Source of the DNA: Cryptomeria japonica
Taxonomy: Eukaryota > Streptophyta > Pinopsida > Cupressales > Cupressaceae
Reading direction: 5' to 3'
Assembly: GCF_030272615.1 (NCBI RefSeq)
Contig: NC_081408.1
Span: forward strand, 66,288,546 to 66,352,545
DNA length: 64,000 nt
A program made the position numbers and the translations under genes. How positions within the stretch are numbered: the stretch's first letter is position 1; each line of letters begins with the position of its first letter. Under the pieces are notes generated by a model that was given only the letters and a program-made list of their open reading frames with translations, did no database searches and was not told where the DNA came from. Shown here piece by piece: positions 12,628 to 24,420 of this stretch.

Positions 12628-13293
12628 TTAGTGATTAGATTCATCAAGATGAAAAGAAGTAAATGCAGATTCAACTTTATTTACCGAAGATCCACTATTA
12701 TCAAAATTACTTAACTCAAATGCATGTAGCTTACCAATAGTAGCATCCAAACAAACTGGCATATTAGGTACAGACCTCAATTCAATAATTGCTAAGACTC
12801 GGATTGCATAAGCTAGTAGAAGGGTTCTTAACAACTTACTTGTTATATCCTTTTCTTCAATAGTTCCACCTGCTCCTTTGATTTGATTGACAATCTCCTT
12901 TAGTCTTGTACTGTACTGAGTTATGTTCTCACCTTCATTCATCCTCATAGATTCAAGTTGTCCTCTTAGTCTGTCTACTTTTCCTCTTTGAACATGTTCA
13001 TCTCCTCCATATACTGATATGAGCTTATCCCACATTGCCTTTACATCATTGTAGCCTTCTAGATCATTAAACTCTGAATCAGTCAATGCAGAAGTTATTT
13101 CAATCATTGCTTGAATATGTTCTTGCTTCGCCTTTATCTCTTCCATAGCCAATGGATAGGTGCTCGGTGTGACAAAATCATTCTCCAGATAGTATACAAC
13201 ATATTCTCCAACTCCTAATAGATGTAGCTTCATCCTTTTCTGCCATGTAGAGAAACTTGATGTGTTCAACTTCGGTGAATCCCTCTTATACAT
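12628..13293 (-). CDS. copia 1 gag (capsid part)
   Basis: An open frame of 221 codons with the usual plant copia gag layout: FSTWQKRMKLHLLGVGEY near the start (the W-x-W/K region), then an all-helical UBN2-type capsid with YGGDEHVQRGKVDRLRGQLESM and EGENITQYSTRLKEIVNQI. Gag forms the particle in which reverse transcription occurs. It stops at TAA just before 12628; the same frame resumes at once and leads into the zinc knuckle, so the stop breaks a longer gag-pol frame. The start at 13293 lies 52 bases inside the primer site. Confidence 0.82.
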   Translation of the reverse strand: MYKRDSPKLNTSSFSTWQKRMKLHLLGVGEYVVYYLENDFVTPSTYPLAMEEIKAKQEHIQAMIEITSALTDSEFNDLEGYNDVKAMWDKLISVYGGDEHVQRGKVDRLRGQLESMRMNEGENITQYSTRLKEIVNQIKGAGGTIEEKDITSKLLRTLLLAYAIRVLAIIELRSVPNMPVCLDATIGKLHAFELSNFDNSGSSVNKVESAFTSFHLDESNH

Positions 13294-13344
13294 CTTTGGA
13301 TCTTTAACTCAAGTGCCTTTAAACTTTCCTTCCGGAGTCCAAAT

Positions 13345-13357
13345 CTCTGATACCAAT
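13345..13357 (-). other. primer binding site of copia 1
   Basis: On the - strand ATTGGTATCAGAG follows the LTR end CTATCA. TGGTATCAGAG is the classic complement of the 3' end of the plant initiator Met tRNA, used to prime first-strand synthesis in most plant copia elements. Confidence 0.88.
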
Positions 13358-14511
13358 TGATAGTTTTGATACTTAATATAAGTATAGATCCAATAGCCAA
13401 CAAGATGAGAGGGGGGGTGAATCATACAAACTTAATCATCCATAAAAACATCAGATTCAACCTCAGTAACATATATATCAGTCATATATCCAAAACTGTT
13501 AAACATGCAAACTCAAAAGAATATGAACAATATAAACCTCATAACACCAGATTTAACATGGAAACCAAAATAGGGAAAAACCACTATGGGATTTCGAACC
13601 CACTAAGAAATATACTCTTCTAGAGTATGCTCAGTTAAAAGCAAATCCTGTTAAAGATTACAAACACATTGCTAGATGTGACCCAGTTAAGGGATTTCCC
13701 TCAGATCTGTTAGGATCTTCACTTTGTTAGAAGTGACCATGTTAAAGGATTTCAAACACTCAATCAGAATGTCACCTTGTTAGAGGATTTACATATAAGA
13801 CTGTTAAGTCCACTCAGTTAAGAGATTTTCCGTTACTTTCCCAAAATAACAGTCATAAAATCTATCTGCAACTTCACATCTAAAATGCTAAAGCAGATTC
13901 CTATTTGTTCAATACAATCTAGACATAGAACTAATCTTGTCTATCTGTTGGGAATCTATACTTTATTATTCTAATAGGTCTTCAAGCTTTTGTGCTCGGT
14001 AATCACTATGTAGCATCCCTATGCATACACTTGCCCGCGTACATTGTTTATCAATAGTTTCTTATGTATAAACAATTAGGTAACCTCTTAATCTCCTTGA
14101 TCACATTTCCCATGATCAATCATAGCCATCAAATCTTCAATCTTGTCCAGGTTCAATGCATCCTTTGATCTGAAAATGTTTTACCCCAACTTGGAACTTT
14201 CATAATAGTCTTGGAACTTCTGCCAGGGTATTACGGTTCAATCTAAGCTATAGATCTTCATGCCGACTTTCCATTACCTTAGATTCGTTAACAAACTTCT
14301 TCCATGACTTACCAATCATTTGATCCGCTCCAGCTCATCAGCTTCCTTATTAAATACCGCATGAAAACATTTAATATATTATGTTATAGCTTGGTTATAG
14401 CTCGGTAACAACTCAGTGAATACTAAAATTCATTCGGTAGAGATTTCACCTTCTTAACCGATAGCGATAACCTTAGGGTGTACCGACTAGGTTCTTTGCT
14501 TGATAACATAG
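13358..14511 (-). repeat. 5' LTR of copia 1, inner part
   Basis: Starts TGATAGTTTTGATACTT on the + strand and aligns to 7120 onward up to TTGATAACATAG, where the gypsy LTR begins at 14512. CATAG (14507-14511) is the left copy of the 5-bp target duplication made by the gypsy insertion. Confidence 0.9.
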
Positions 14512-16018
14512 TGTAGATGTATAAAAATGACCATATTCCTAAATGAATATTTTATGTTCATTTCTCTATTTGATTAAATCCAATTTAATTAAATTATCCA
14601 CATTCTTCTATTTTATTAAGTAAATTACTCAATTTATTTTGAAAAAATTCACTATACCCATTTAATGAATAAATCATTTTATTCAATTAAATCTCCCCTA
14701 TCCACTTTTAATTAAATTCAAATTTAATTAAATAGTTATCCTAAAATTGAATAAATCTAATTTATTTAATTTCCCCAAATTGCAACTAAATTGAATTAAA
14801 TTACTTTATTTCAATTAAATCCTATTATCCCTCCATCGACTTGCAAAATCTTACATCTCCCATTTGCCTTCCTAAAACCCTTTCTAATCCCTTCTAGACT
14901 CTTCTAATCGCTTCTAATTAGCCTAACCTATCATTCTAAACTTTGTCACATCCCTAAGCAAAGGGAAGTCACTTCTCAAACCTCAAAGTCTTTGATAACC
15001 ATTAAAGGCTTCCAACTTTCAACTACTTAATTTCTCAAAGTCTTTGATAGCCATTAAAGGCTTCCAACCTTCAACCACTTAATCCCCCAAAGTCTTCAAT
15101 AACCATTAATGGTTAACTCAAACCCTCTTACATGGTTAAAGAATTTGTTTTAGCTCAACCTTCATTCAACCCAAGGGTCTCATCAGGACTTTAATGCTTT
15201 GACCATGATTATCTCTTAATCATTTGCACAAGAGTTTATCCTTGGATTAACTCTTAATCCAATAGGTAAGCCTAACTTAAACTTGACCCTTACCTTCTAG
15301 ATAACCATGAGGTCTTCTCAGACATTTAATGCCTCCAACCCCTTCTCTCAACCCAACCCTATGTTGACACTTGTCACCATTTCATTGGTGCAAATTGTGC
15401 ACATGGATCCCCAACTTTCAAACTCAACCCTTGATTGAATCTTTCAATCCTGACCATCCATTGCCCTGTTTTTGCTATAAATAGAGCTCTCCTTCCTCCA
15501 TTTTAAATCATCCTTCAAATTTGTAGTATCACACTTATGCTCAAATACATTCAAGCTTTCATATATCATTTTTATGTTCATCATTTTAGCCTCTTTAACA
15601 TCAGGAATCAGTCTAAATATGCATGTTTAGAATACTTTCTTTATCATTTAGCTCAATCATAGACTAATATATATCATGTTAGAATAGTATTTATACTAAT
15701 CTTGTCATCTTATAATCTAGTTTATTGCATTTCTAGAATCATGCATAGCTTAGGATGCATCTCATACTAAAATCTATCAAAGCATCCCTCGTTCTTGCAT
15801 TTGTCATCCCTAAACCATATTGCTCAATGATCTGAGGGCAAAAAAATTGGTTTGAGGGACATTGTGAAATAGAGAACCATGGGACCCACCTTGGGAAGTT
15901 GAGTAATACTTCATTACTCCATACCTTGCACCAAGAAGTCCTGTGTGTGTGTGTGGACAAGTCATTTAGCAACATTTTTCACATATTAAGTTTTATTGAC
16001 CCACTTTTCCCACATACA
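14512..16018 (+). repeat. 5' LTR of the gypsy element
   Basis: TGTAGATGTATAAAAATGACC to CCCACATACA, 1507 bp, the same length as the 3' LTR. It carries the TATA box at 15476-15484 and drives the sense gag-pol transcript. Several paired blocks (CAAAGTCTTTGATAACCATTAAAGGC and a near copy 60 bp later) show an internal duplication. Confidence 0.92.
15476..15484 (+). promoter_or_regulatory. TATA box of the gypsy 5' LTR
   Basis: TATAAATAG in TTTGCTATAAATAGAGCTC. Position and sequence are conserved in all three family A LTRs in the window. Expected to start the gag-pol RNA about 25-35 bp downstream. Confidence 0.75.
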
Positions 16019-16022
16019 TTTC

Positions 16023-16052
16023 TGGCGCCCATCGTGGGGCTCGAACCCACGA
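16023..16052 (+). other. primer binding site, Lys-tRNA type, unusually long
   Basis: TGGCGCCCATCGTGGGG, then CTCGAACCCACGA, begins four bases after the LTR. From memory, the plant Lys(CUU) tRNA ends with the complement of this, through the acceptor stem and the whole T arm, with about one mismatch. The match thus runs near 29 bases where 12-18 is usual. Confidence 0.75.
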
Positions 16053-16106
16053 TATCAAATTGGTTTTTAAAATTAACCACTTTTGCAGGTCCGCGGGAAA
16101 CAGGAA

Positions 16107-16556
16107 TCAGTGCATGGGAAACATTCCCTAGCGCATCTGGTTAACAGTCTAGCACGTCCCGCCTACTATTTAGTGCGTGAGGTTTCTACTCTGGTGCGTA
16201 AAGTCCATTCTTTAGCACATAGCCTCAACTAATTTTTTTCTTGTAGGTCTCAACGCGAAAGAAAAATAGAGTAGCGCATCTGAAAAATAGATTGGCACTT
16301 TGGATCTGTTAGATAGCGCATCCAGTTTACCATCTAGCACTTTAAGTCCATCATCTAGTGCGTACAAACCATCTTTTAGTGCATCAAATCATCACTTTTC
16401 CTGGAGGTCTCAACGCAAAAGAAAACCAGAGCAGCGCTTTCAACGTACAGAGTAGCGCATTCAGCAAACAGTGTAGTTCGTTGATACTTAATTTTAGCGC
16501 ATCGAGGGTATATTGTAATGCATAAAGTCTATTATGTAGCGCATCGAAGACAGAAA
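16107..16556 (+). repeat. 21-bp phased TAGCGCAT array, leader cluster 1
   Basis: About twenty units at an exact 21-bp spacing in runs (for example at 16107, 16128, 16149, 16170, 16191). Each starts NTAGCGCAT or a variant that differs by C/T or G/A changes (TAGTGCGT, TAGCACGT, TAGCACAT). Two longer inserts share GGTCTCAACGCAAAAGAAAA (near 16245 and 16407), so there is a higher order of about 163 bp. In one frame each unit reads as a heptad such as Leu-Val-Arg-Lys-Val-His-Ser, with few stops. Confidence 0.8.
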
Positions 16557-18068
16557 TAAAAATTGTAACCGAAAATTAAATTTTAGACTTGTTGAAGTCC
16601 ACAAAATCCTCTATTTTTCTAACTACTGTGGTGGTATTTTGCAGGATTTCTGACATTTTATTGCAGGGAGGAGCTTAGTGTTCTTTTTTTTTAGAACTAT
16701 AAAATTGTTTAAATTTTACTAGCTTGTTCAAGTTAGTTAAAATTTAAAGTCTTTTTAATTCTAGTTAAATAAAATTGAACTCACCTTATTTGGGCTATAA
16801 AACGAACCACAAAAACAATCTTTTCATGCTTTTCCTAGGAGGGCAAAAATTCTCATTTTGGGCTTTAAAAGGAACAAGTAGAATTTTCAGTTTTGCAAAC
16901 AAAGGGATTTAAAATGAACTTCACCATCCTTTGGTGCATAAAAAGATTCACTTCAAATTTTTGCAAAGTAAAAGAATCACACATGTCCAGAGTCATTTGC
17001 AACTAAAGAGGGAAGATCTTCCCCTTTTGATCGATTTCTTTTGTTGACAAAACATCGAATTTACTTTGTTGACCAATTCCTTTTCATAGATTAGACAATC
17101 ATTGCCTTGAAAGGATAAAATAAACACCATGCTTTCATGGAACAACATCTCCATATAGATTTTAGCAAATCACTGAATTGAAAGGCTAAAAAGAACCAAC
17201 TTGATTGCTTTGTCTCGAAAGTAGAAGGAATATACTCTCCCCTTAACTGGGTGATCAAAAATCCAAACCACTCTTATAGCTTTTTTTACTTCAAGCATTT
17301 ACATCCTTTAGCAGGCCTACCTTCCCAAGGAGTTGGAATCAACTCTTAAAGTCATTTATGGCCGGTGTGAAGGGAACGACCTAAGTGAGGAACGACTTTA
17401 ACGCCAAGAATTCCAACCCACTATAATCAAATGTGGAAAGTGACGAAAGTCCTTTTCAATGGTTGCGCGCAGCGATTAGCCTTCCCCCAGTATCCTTGAG
17501 ATATGTAAAGTCTTTGTTCTAAAGGTTGGGAAGCCTCCTGAGGGAGTTTATCATTGACGGTCAAATGGGAAGCCTGATTATGAACCATAGAAATAGAAGC
17601 TTTGAACCAAGTCAGTAACCAGACATTTATAACATCATAGTGCAAGGGTGGGGAAGAATCTGCCCCCAAGATTACTCACCATATATCTTCCAAGGTAACT
17701 ACTCAATTGTGAAGCGATTCACTTTGGGTTACTTTCTAGCAAAAGGCAAAAAAACGGGCGCCCTCTAGGAGGTGACACGGCTGTTTGAGCTGACGGAGTA
17801 TCGAGACTAGTGGGCTATGATGTTATTTATGACCCTTGATTAAAGAGTCTTTCTGAAGTGTATTATTTGTATCCAAGCCTGTTAAAACATTGGGGATTTG
17901 AACACATCCTCACAGAACATACACTTTTTGTTAGATTAAGCAAAATGGTTGTACTTTTTATGCCGTGCTTACATTTATTACTTCTGAAAATCATCCATCA
18001 AACTTGAAAAATTCACAACAAAAATTCAAAATTTGAAAAAATTCAAACAAAGGAAAAATTAGGGCAGA
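16557..18068 (+). other. gypsy leader between the repeat clusters
   Basis: About 1.5 kb with no convincing gene on either strand. It is part of the long 5' untranslated leader. Lys- and Ser-rich short frames are low complexity. I could not settle whether it is spliced out. Confidence 0.6.
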
Positions 18069-18442
18069 TTAGCACGTAAGAGCAACTTCCTAGCGCTTAA
18101 GATACTTATATTAGTGCATCCAAACATCCAGTTAGTGCGTCGGTTCCAAACAGTAGCGTTTTATCCCAGGTCAAAACAGTGTAAAATCCTTTAGCACATC
18201 AAAGAAACAATCTAGCGCGTGGAAGAAACAACTTAGCACATGGAATCAAAACATTAGCACATTAAGTTCAACAATTAGCGCGTGACAGGCCCAGAATAGC
18301 GCATATCTTTTTCAAACAACCAGAAAATAATTTCAAATAGTCAAAACTTTAGCGTGTGTCTAGGGGCAGCCTAGCGCATATGGTTATTATTTTAGCACAT
18401 AAAGACATTTCAATAGCACATGTAGTCTTTGTTCTAGTGCAT
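18069..18442 (+). repeat. 21-bp phased TAGCGCRT array, leader cluster 2
   Basis: About sixteen units, again with exact 21-bp spacing in runs, for instance five in a row starting with TAGCACATCAAAGAAACAATC and TAGCGCGTGGAAGAAACAACT. The octamer is the conserved part and the other 13 bases vary, as expected for a spaced binding site or a heptapeptide repeat rather than a simple satellite. Confidence 0.8.
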
Positions 18443-18723
18443 GATCCAAAACAAAAAAACAAAGAGCAAAACCAGAAATTTTTTTGAAATTTTCATAAAC
18501 ATTTTTTTAAGGCCTTTTTCCATCAACATCATCTTTCATCAAAACAGAGTGACAAACAAACCATTAAAACTATTTTTTGTGTTAAATTTGTGTCAAAACA
18601 AACGTTGTCAGAATTAGAAACGAATCGAGCCATAAAGGATGTCTCTCCTATCATAATCTGAAAATTTCATCATCAGTATCAATAGAATCCTTTACCATCT
18701 TACAAATTTTTATCTCAAAACAC

Positions 18724-19296
18724 TTGTTTAAAACTTTCAGATTGTCAAATCAAGTTTCCAAATCAGGAGGTTTTTATCCATATCATTCGACACACTTTGT
18801 CATGAAGGGGCATCTAAACCTTCACTTTGATAGAGTAAGATTTGAAATTTTCAAAAACAAGAATCAACTGAATTCAAACCAATCAAAGGAAACCATTGAT
18901 CACTCATGCATGACTAATCCCCTTATTCTGAGAAGAAGGAACCTTTATCATAACATCACGTTGAAGAAACAACAACCTAATTTTTCCAAATTCATCAAAA
19001 GAAATAAGTTTTTATACATCAATCGTCAACTCTTCAAATCTCATCGGGTATTCCTTCATCACGTCAAATGGTATATCCAAAAAAAATCCAACGAATTTGA
19101 CAAAGAACCCTTGAAGACAAGAGCCTACTGTCAAAAATCTGTTTTTAATCAAATCATAAACTGCGGAGGAAAGATCAATCCAACATTCTTACCCGACGAG
19201 TGCATCACATATAACACATTTCGACTAGAACCACCCACCCCCGAGCTACACATCGAAGAGGATTTTGTCCCCTTCGTCACCGAAAGTTTCTACTAA
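18724..19296 (+). CDS. hypothetical 190-codon frame before gag
   Basis: An open frame with ATG at 18724 and TAA at 19294-19296, in the same frame as gag-pol. The product is basic and rich in Lys, Asn and His, ending with an acidic Pro-rich tail (EPPTPELHIEEDFVPFV). I do not recognise it. It may be an extra 5' frame of this family or the N-terminal part of gag behind a new stop. An ATG at 19298 in another frame starts a short Arg/Gln peptide (MPVTRSQRTNKARHT) that looks like a typical gypsy gag start, so a small indel may separate it from the gag frame. Confidence 0.45.
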   Translation: MFKTFRLSNQVSKSGGFYPYHSTHFVMKGHLNLHFDRVRFEIFKNKNQLNSNQSKETIDHSCMTNPLILRRRNLYHNITLKKQQPNFSKFIKRNKFLYINRQLFKSHRVFLHHVKWYIQKKSNEFDKEPLKTRAYCQKSVFNQIINCGGKINPTFLPDECITYNTFRLEPPTPELHIEEDFVPFVTESFY

Positions 19297-19353
19297 AATG
19301 CCTGTTACTCGCTCTCAAAGAACCAACAAAGCAAGACACACACAGAATCAAGT

Positions 19354-20937
19354 ATGAACCGAAGACTGTCAAATCCTTTTGAAGTTCCACACTCGGAAGA
19401 GCTTGAAATTACTAAAGCACTTCTTCAAGAATGTCAAGAAAATCCTTCATTCCAAAAACTTGTCGAAAGGCTTATGGAAAATGACAAAGAAAAGTATATG
19501 CTCATGCTCACAAGTAAAGGCATTAAACTTCCTGAAGATTTAGACACAAATATTTTTCAAACCGGGTCTCGCCAATATGCATATCAAGAACAACAAAGAG
19601 AAGAAGAAACTCGTAACTTTGAACAACACATACCTGAGCAACGCATTCCAGAACAACGCATACCAGAAATGCGTATACCCGAACTAGAAACACCAGAGCA
19701 ACATATACCATTTACCACACCTTTTCAGCTAAGAACAACTACAAGGGAAGAACTTTTCCCTCGACAAGAAAGTATACCTTTAGCTGCCCTTACTCAACAA
19801 ATGCAAATGTTGCAAAGGCAAATACAGGATATGCAACAAGGGACAACAATGTGGTACTCTTTGAACAAAATCTGTCCTTATCCATTTGATAGAAGATTGA
19901 ACATGGTACCTTTTCCACCAAACTCAGACGTTCCCAAATTTGATAAATATGATGGGAAAAGTGATACCCGAGACCATGTTCAAGAATTTTGCACACTGAG
20001 CCTTGAATTTGCTCATAATGACACCTATTTGATGAGGCTATTTCCCAGAAGCTTGGGAGGGCAAACCATGGAATGGTTATCCAAAATTACACCACCTGTT
20101 AGCTCATTTGATGAATTGGTTAAAAAATTCATAACCCAATATTCCTATAACATCCAACATGCCATAACCATGCTAGATGTTTGCAACACCAAACAAAAGA
20201 ACAATGAAATATTCATGGTGTTCCTTCAACACTAGCGATGTATGGTCTCTAGATATCCTCGAGATATTCCCAAAAAGGAGAAAATGAAAATCTTCATCGA
20301 TAACTTGAATAGTGAAATGAGTTACAGACTAAAACTTCAATGCATACCATATTTTGCTAAATTGATTGAAAATGGCATTCAAGTAGAGGAAGCATGTGTC
20401 AAAAAGGGAACACTCAAATTCTACAAGGAAGGAACAAACTCATCAAACTACAATAACCAGAACAACACCAACCTTGACAAATCTCTATTTTGGACGCGAA
20501 ACAAAAACAAAGGCAACAATGAAACACATGATCCCAAATCTAAACAACTAGTGCTTGCATTATCTAGAAATCCTCAAAACACGAAAAATCCTAAAAAAGC
20601 TAATCCAAATGCTAACACACATACACAAAACACCGATCAAGGACAACTCAACACAAACAACACCAACGATACTCAAAACAAAAACATGAATCCAGGACCT
20701 AACAACAATTTCCAAAAGCGTATCTTCAAACCACTGGGACAATCACTAGAATCAGGATTCAGATAACTTTTGGCACACAAGATTCTTTTCTTGCCTCCAA
20801 TCAGCAACTATGAACCTCAAATCAAACCACCTTGGTGGAATGATTCAAACTATTGTGATTATCATCGTAACAAGGGTCATCAGACAAACAAGTGCATGAG
20901 ATTGAAACACGTGGTGCAAGATATGATTGATTGAGGT
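19354..20937 (+). pseudogene. gypsy gag with nucleocapsid
   Basis: Retrotransposon gag. It has a helical N-terminal part, a run of five-residue repeats of the type EQHIP / EQRIP / EMRIP (near 19621-19711), then the capsid core with PKFDKYDGKSDTRDHVQEF, FPRSLGGQTMEWL and FDELVKKFITQY. An Asn/Thr/Gln-rich linker leads to a zinc knuckle CDYHRNKGHQTNKC at 20854-20895 (CX2HX4HX4C, the form with His in second place). Stops: TAG at 20233-20235, TAA at 20764-20766 and TGA at 20932-20934. Gag packages the RNA and forms the particle. Confidence 0.85.
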
Positions 20938-22608
20938 GACTTAACAATAGATGGTCTCAAAACAAATGGTGATCATGGAGCCTTTAAAAATCCTCTTTTG
21001 AATTACAACAAAGATGGAGCTTCAACCTCGAATGATACACGCGGAGCTCATATCAACCATATCTACAACAACACCATCAATCACATATCAGCTGAAGATC
21101 ATCAAGTAAATGTCATCACCATCCGAGATCAGCGTGATCATGAATCTATCAATGTAACAACCCAAACTCAGAAATATGTCTTGAAAGGACATACTGCACC
21201 TACAACTACCACACCAAAAATCCAATATGACTTGGTAAGCCAACTACATAAAACTCTAGCATAGATATCTATACTAGAATTGATGAAACTATCGCCAAAG
21301 CACAAGGACATATTAGAACAAGTGCTTTTGGAAACCAATGTACCTCAAAATTTGGATACGGGCAGATTTCAAGCCATGGTCACCCATATGACTGGGCCTC
21401 ATAACCTCACCTTTTCAGAACATGACGATGCTTCCTTAATCCATCCGCATAATAATCCTCTCCATATCGAAGTCATTGTTTGCAAACACTGAATAAAAAG
21501 AGTCCTAATAGATGGACGAGACGACCTTAATATATGTACTTTAAAGCTTATCCGTGCATTAGGCTTCTTAGAAGAATCTATTGATCCCTGCAAGAAGATT
21601 ACCATAAAGGCATATGATGATGAGGAAAGGTCCTCTAAAAGAACCGTGATATTACCTATCCAAGTGGGCCCAATACAAAATGATACTATATGTCAGGTTT
21701 TGGACATAGACCTTACCTACAATATTTTGTTAGGGCGACCATGGATACATGAAATGCAAGCAGTACCTTCTACATATCACCAGTGTGTTAAATTTCCTTA
21801 TGATGGACAAGAAGTCTCCATATCTGCTGATCACAATCCATTTCAACATTGCAACGCAATGGGGGCAGCCCAAGACAGTTTGGTTCCTCATAATAGAGAA
21901 AAGCAGCAATCTTCAACATCAGATCAACAAACAGTGAAATCTAACTCCTTATGGGGAGACTTCAAACAGAAAATGCAAATCAAAGACCAAGGTATCCGAG
22001 AATACTCTTTGGAGCCTTTATGTTTGGCCAAATTGCCAACATCACCTAGATGTCATGGATTGCCTACTACATCAACACATCTGGTCACTCAGCCCATTAC
22101 CAAATTTGATGGTACCTTCATCCAATTGGGCACTCTAGCACATGAATCAGAAGATAAGGATATTCTTAGCTGGTTATACAAAGATGAGAAAGAAGATAAT
22201 AGAGCAACTGCTCTGGACATTGTTCTACCTACACACCTATATGGAAAAGGATACTTAATCATGCAGCAAATGGGATATGATGGTAAAGGACCTATTGGGA
22301 AACGCCAGGAAGGAGTCATTGAACCTATAAATCTTCCTTCCCAGCCCAATAGAAACAAAGTAGGATTGGGTTGTGAGCTCACCTTTCTATTAAAAAGGCC
22401 ACCCCACCTAACTACCAAACCTCAATGGAAAGTAAAGACGAAGTACAAAGAAGAATCCAGGCAGGAAGCACTCTTTGAATCAACAAAAACAATCCGCAAG
22501 GCACGGGAACGCTAGGATCAGAAGTTACATCAGGAAAAGCTTCTAAAATACAAAAGGGCCATATCTATAGCAGTAGCTCATATTCAAACACCAATATCTC
22601 AAGAAACA
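20938..22608 (+). pseudogene. gypsy protease and G-patch region
   Basis: Same frame as gag. The aspartic protease is marked by VLIDGRDDLNIC (near 21505), where the usual D-G/S-G-A is altered after the catalytic Asp, and by the later DLTYNILLGRPWIH block, which is well preserved. Near 22240-22350 a G-patch-like segment follows (GKGYLIMQQMGYDGKGPIGK), a glycine-rich RNA-binding motif known in several retroelement proteases. Stops at 21262, 21490 and 22513 break the frame. The protease cuts the gag-pol polyprotein. Confidence 0.78.
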
Positions 22609-24420
22609 ATGAATTCATCTCTGGATACCATTATTCCTCCCCGAGGGAGCACAGTCTATGAACAAATACAAAAAATAGAAGACGGATCGGACACAGAATC
22701 AACAAAAACTATCAAAATGGTATCTATCGTCAAAGATTTGTTTTCACCATACAACATACCAGTTTACAACACTGATAGAATCTGGGATGATGCCTCAGAG
22801 ACTGATTCCAATGAATATGAATGGGGTACCTGCTCCAATGTTACTACAGATATCCCTAATGATACTAATTCTATATCTCTTTCCCAAGAAGAACATAACG
22901 CAAAAGATAGACCTCTTGAATTTGGACCGCAGAATATCTATGACACCACAGAAAGCGAACAGGAAGATTATGAACAAGTCTATGTAGAGGATAATACCAT
23001 CAAAGACCTCGACGAAATCTTGAACTTCTTTAAAACCAAGAACAATCACGATGAAAACTCTGTCCTAACACTCACAGTAGCCAAACTTGATCCACCTAAT
23101 GATTCCTTACCACTTGTCTTTCCTGACCTCATCGACTGGGATGAACCTGAAATCCATGATATACCAATTTTCCCAAATGATGAATCTATTATCCATTACC
23201 TATGTATCGTAAATCCGGAAACAGGATCTACCAGTGAACAAAATAACGACGTCTACAAACCAGGGAGTGCCAAGTCTCTCAGTCGCAAAAATGAACCAAA
23301 TAAAGGATCTAATGCTGAAAACCAGTCAATGGTAGCTCTAGATCACAAAAAAGTAAAAATAAAGGATGCATCTGAGGGTGAAAACCTTTTTAAGGCACCT
23401 AACGATGGGAGACTTGACACTCTTCCTGAGCACTTTCATGAGCAATCACCCATATTGATTGAGCCCACTCAATCAATCAACATTGGTACCACGGAAGCAG
23501 TCAGAAACCTACATCTTGCAGAATCTCTGACAAAGGAAGAAAGATCAACATTCATCATTTTCTTTAAAGAAAAGCAACTTAATTTTGCTTGGTCATATGC
23601 TGATATGCCTGAAGTAGATCCACACTTAATCATGCATCACTTGTCCATTTCTATAGGAGTTAAACCAATCAGGCAAACGCTATGAAAGATAAATCCACAG
23701 GTGGCACTCATGGTCAAAACTAAACTAAAGAAATTATTAGACGTCAGATTCATCCAACCCATTGACTATGTAGAATGGATTTCCAACATCGTTCCAGTAT
23801 CAAAACCAGATGGTAGTATCAGAATATGCACTGACTTCAGGGACGTCAACAAAGCTTGTCCAAAAGATGACTTTCCTCTGCCCAGTATCGACATCATTGT
23901 AGATCTCATAGCAGGCCACACAATGCTTTCACTAATGGATTGCTTCTCAAGCTATAATCAAATCAAAATAGCCCCAGAAGATCAAGATAAAACCGCGTTC
24001 ACCTGTCCTTGGGGAACGTATTGTTGGAATGTTATGCCTTTTGGCTTGAATAATGCAGGGGCCACTTATCAAAGAGCAATGACCACAATATTCCATGACA
24101 TGATGCATATATTTATGGAAGACTATGTGGATGATTTACTAGCTAAATCCTTTACCAGAGTAGAACATCTTGGCATCCTAACAAAGATCTTTGATCGAGT
24201 GGAGAAATTCCAAGTCAGGCTCAACCCTAAGAAGTGTGTCTTTGGGGTTACATCAGGCAAGTTACTAGGCTACATTGTCTCAGCTAAAGGTATTGAAGTA
24301 GATCCAGCAAAGGTACAAGCCATTATGGACATGCCACCACCGAAGAATATCAGCCAACTCAGATCTACAAGGATGACTTCAATCAATCAAGTGATTCATC
24401 GCTCAGCTAGTAGATAAAAG
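22609..24420 (+). pseudogene. gypsy reverse transcriptase
   Basis: An acidic linker (22609-23500) is followed by RT: the entry block with SLTKEERSTFIIFFKEKQ, then WISNIVPVSKPDGSIRICTDFRDVN, FPLPSIDIIVDLIAG, the MPFGLNNAGATYQRAM block, the catalytic YVDD at 24124-24135, and LNPKKCVFGVTSGKLLGYIVS. The first palm block reads DCFSSYNQI where DGFSGYNQI is usual. A TGA lies at 23683-23685. The frame is lost near 24360 by a small indel and recovered near 24590. Confidence 0.88.

Noticed and set aside
15899-16144. 81-codon frame crossing the LTR end and primer site
   Set aside because: Spans the LTR, primer site and repeat leader, which are non-coding landmarks; no domain.
16107-18442. CRISPR-like or tRNA-like array from the evenly spaced octamers
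   Set aside because: Conserved part is only 8 bp, spacing 21 bp, inside a retrotransposon leader; no tRNA fold.
22089-22418. 109-codon - strand frame opposite the gypsy G-patch region
   Set aside because: Shadow of the coding frame on the other strand; no splice or promoter signals, unlike the mobile domain gene.
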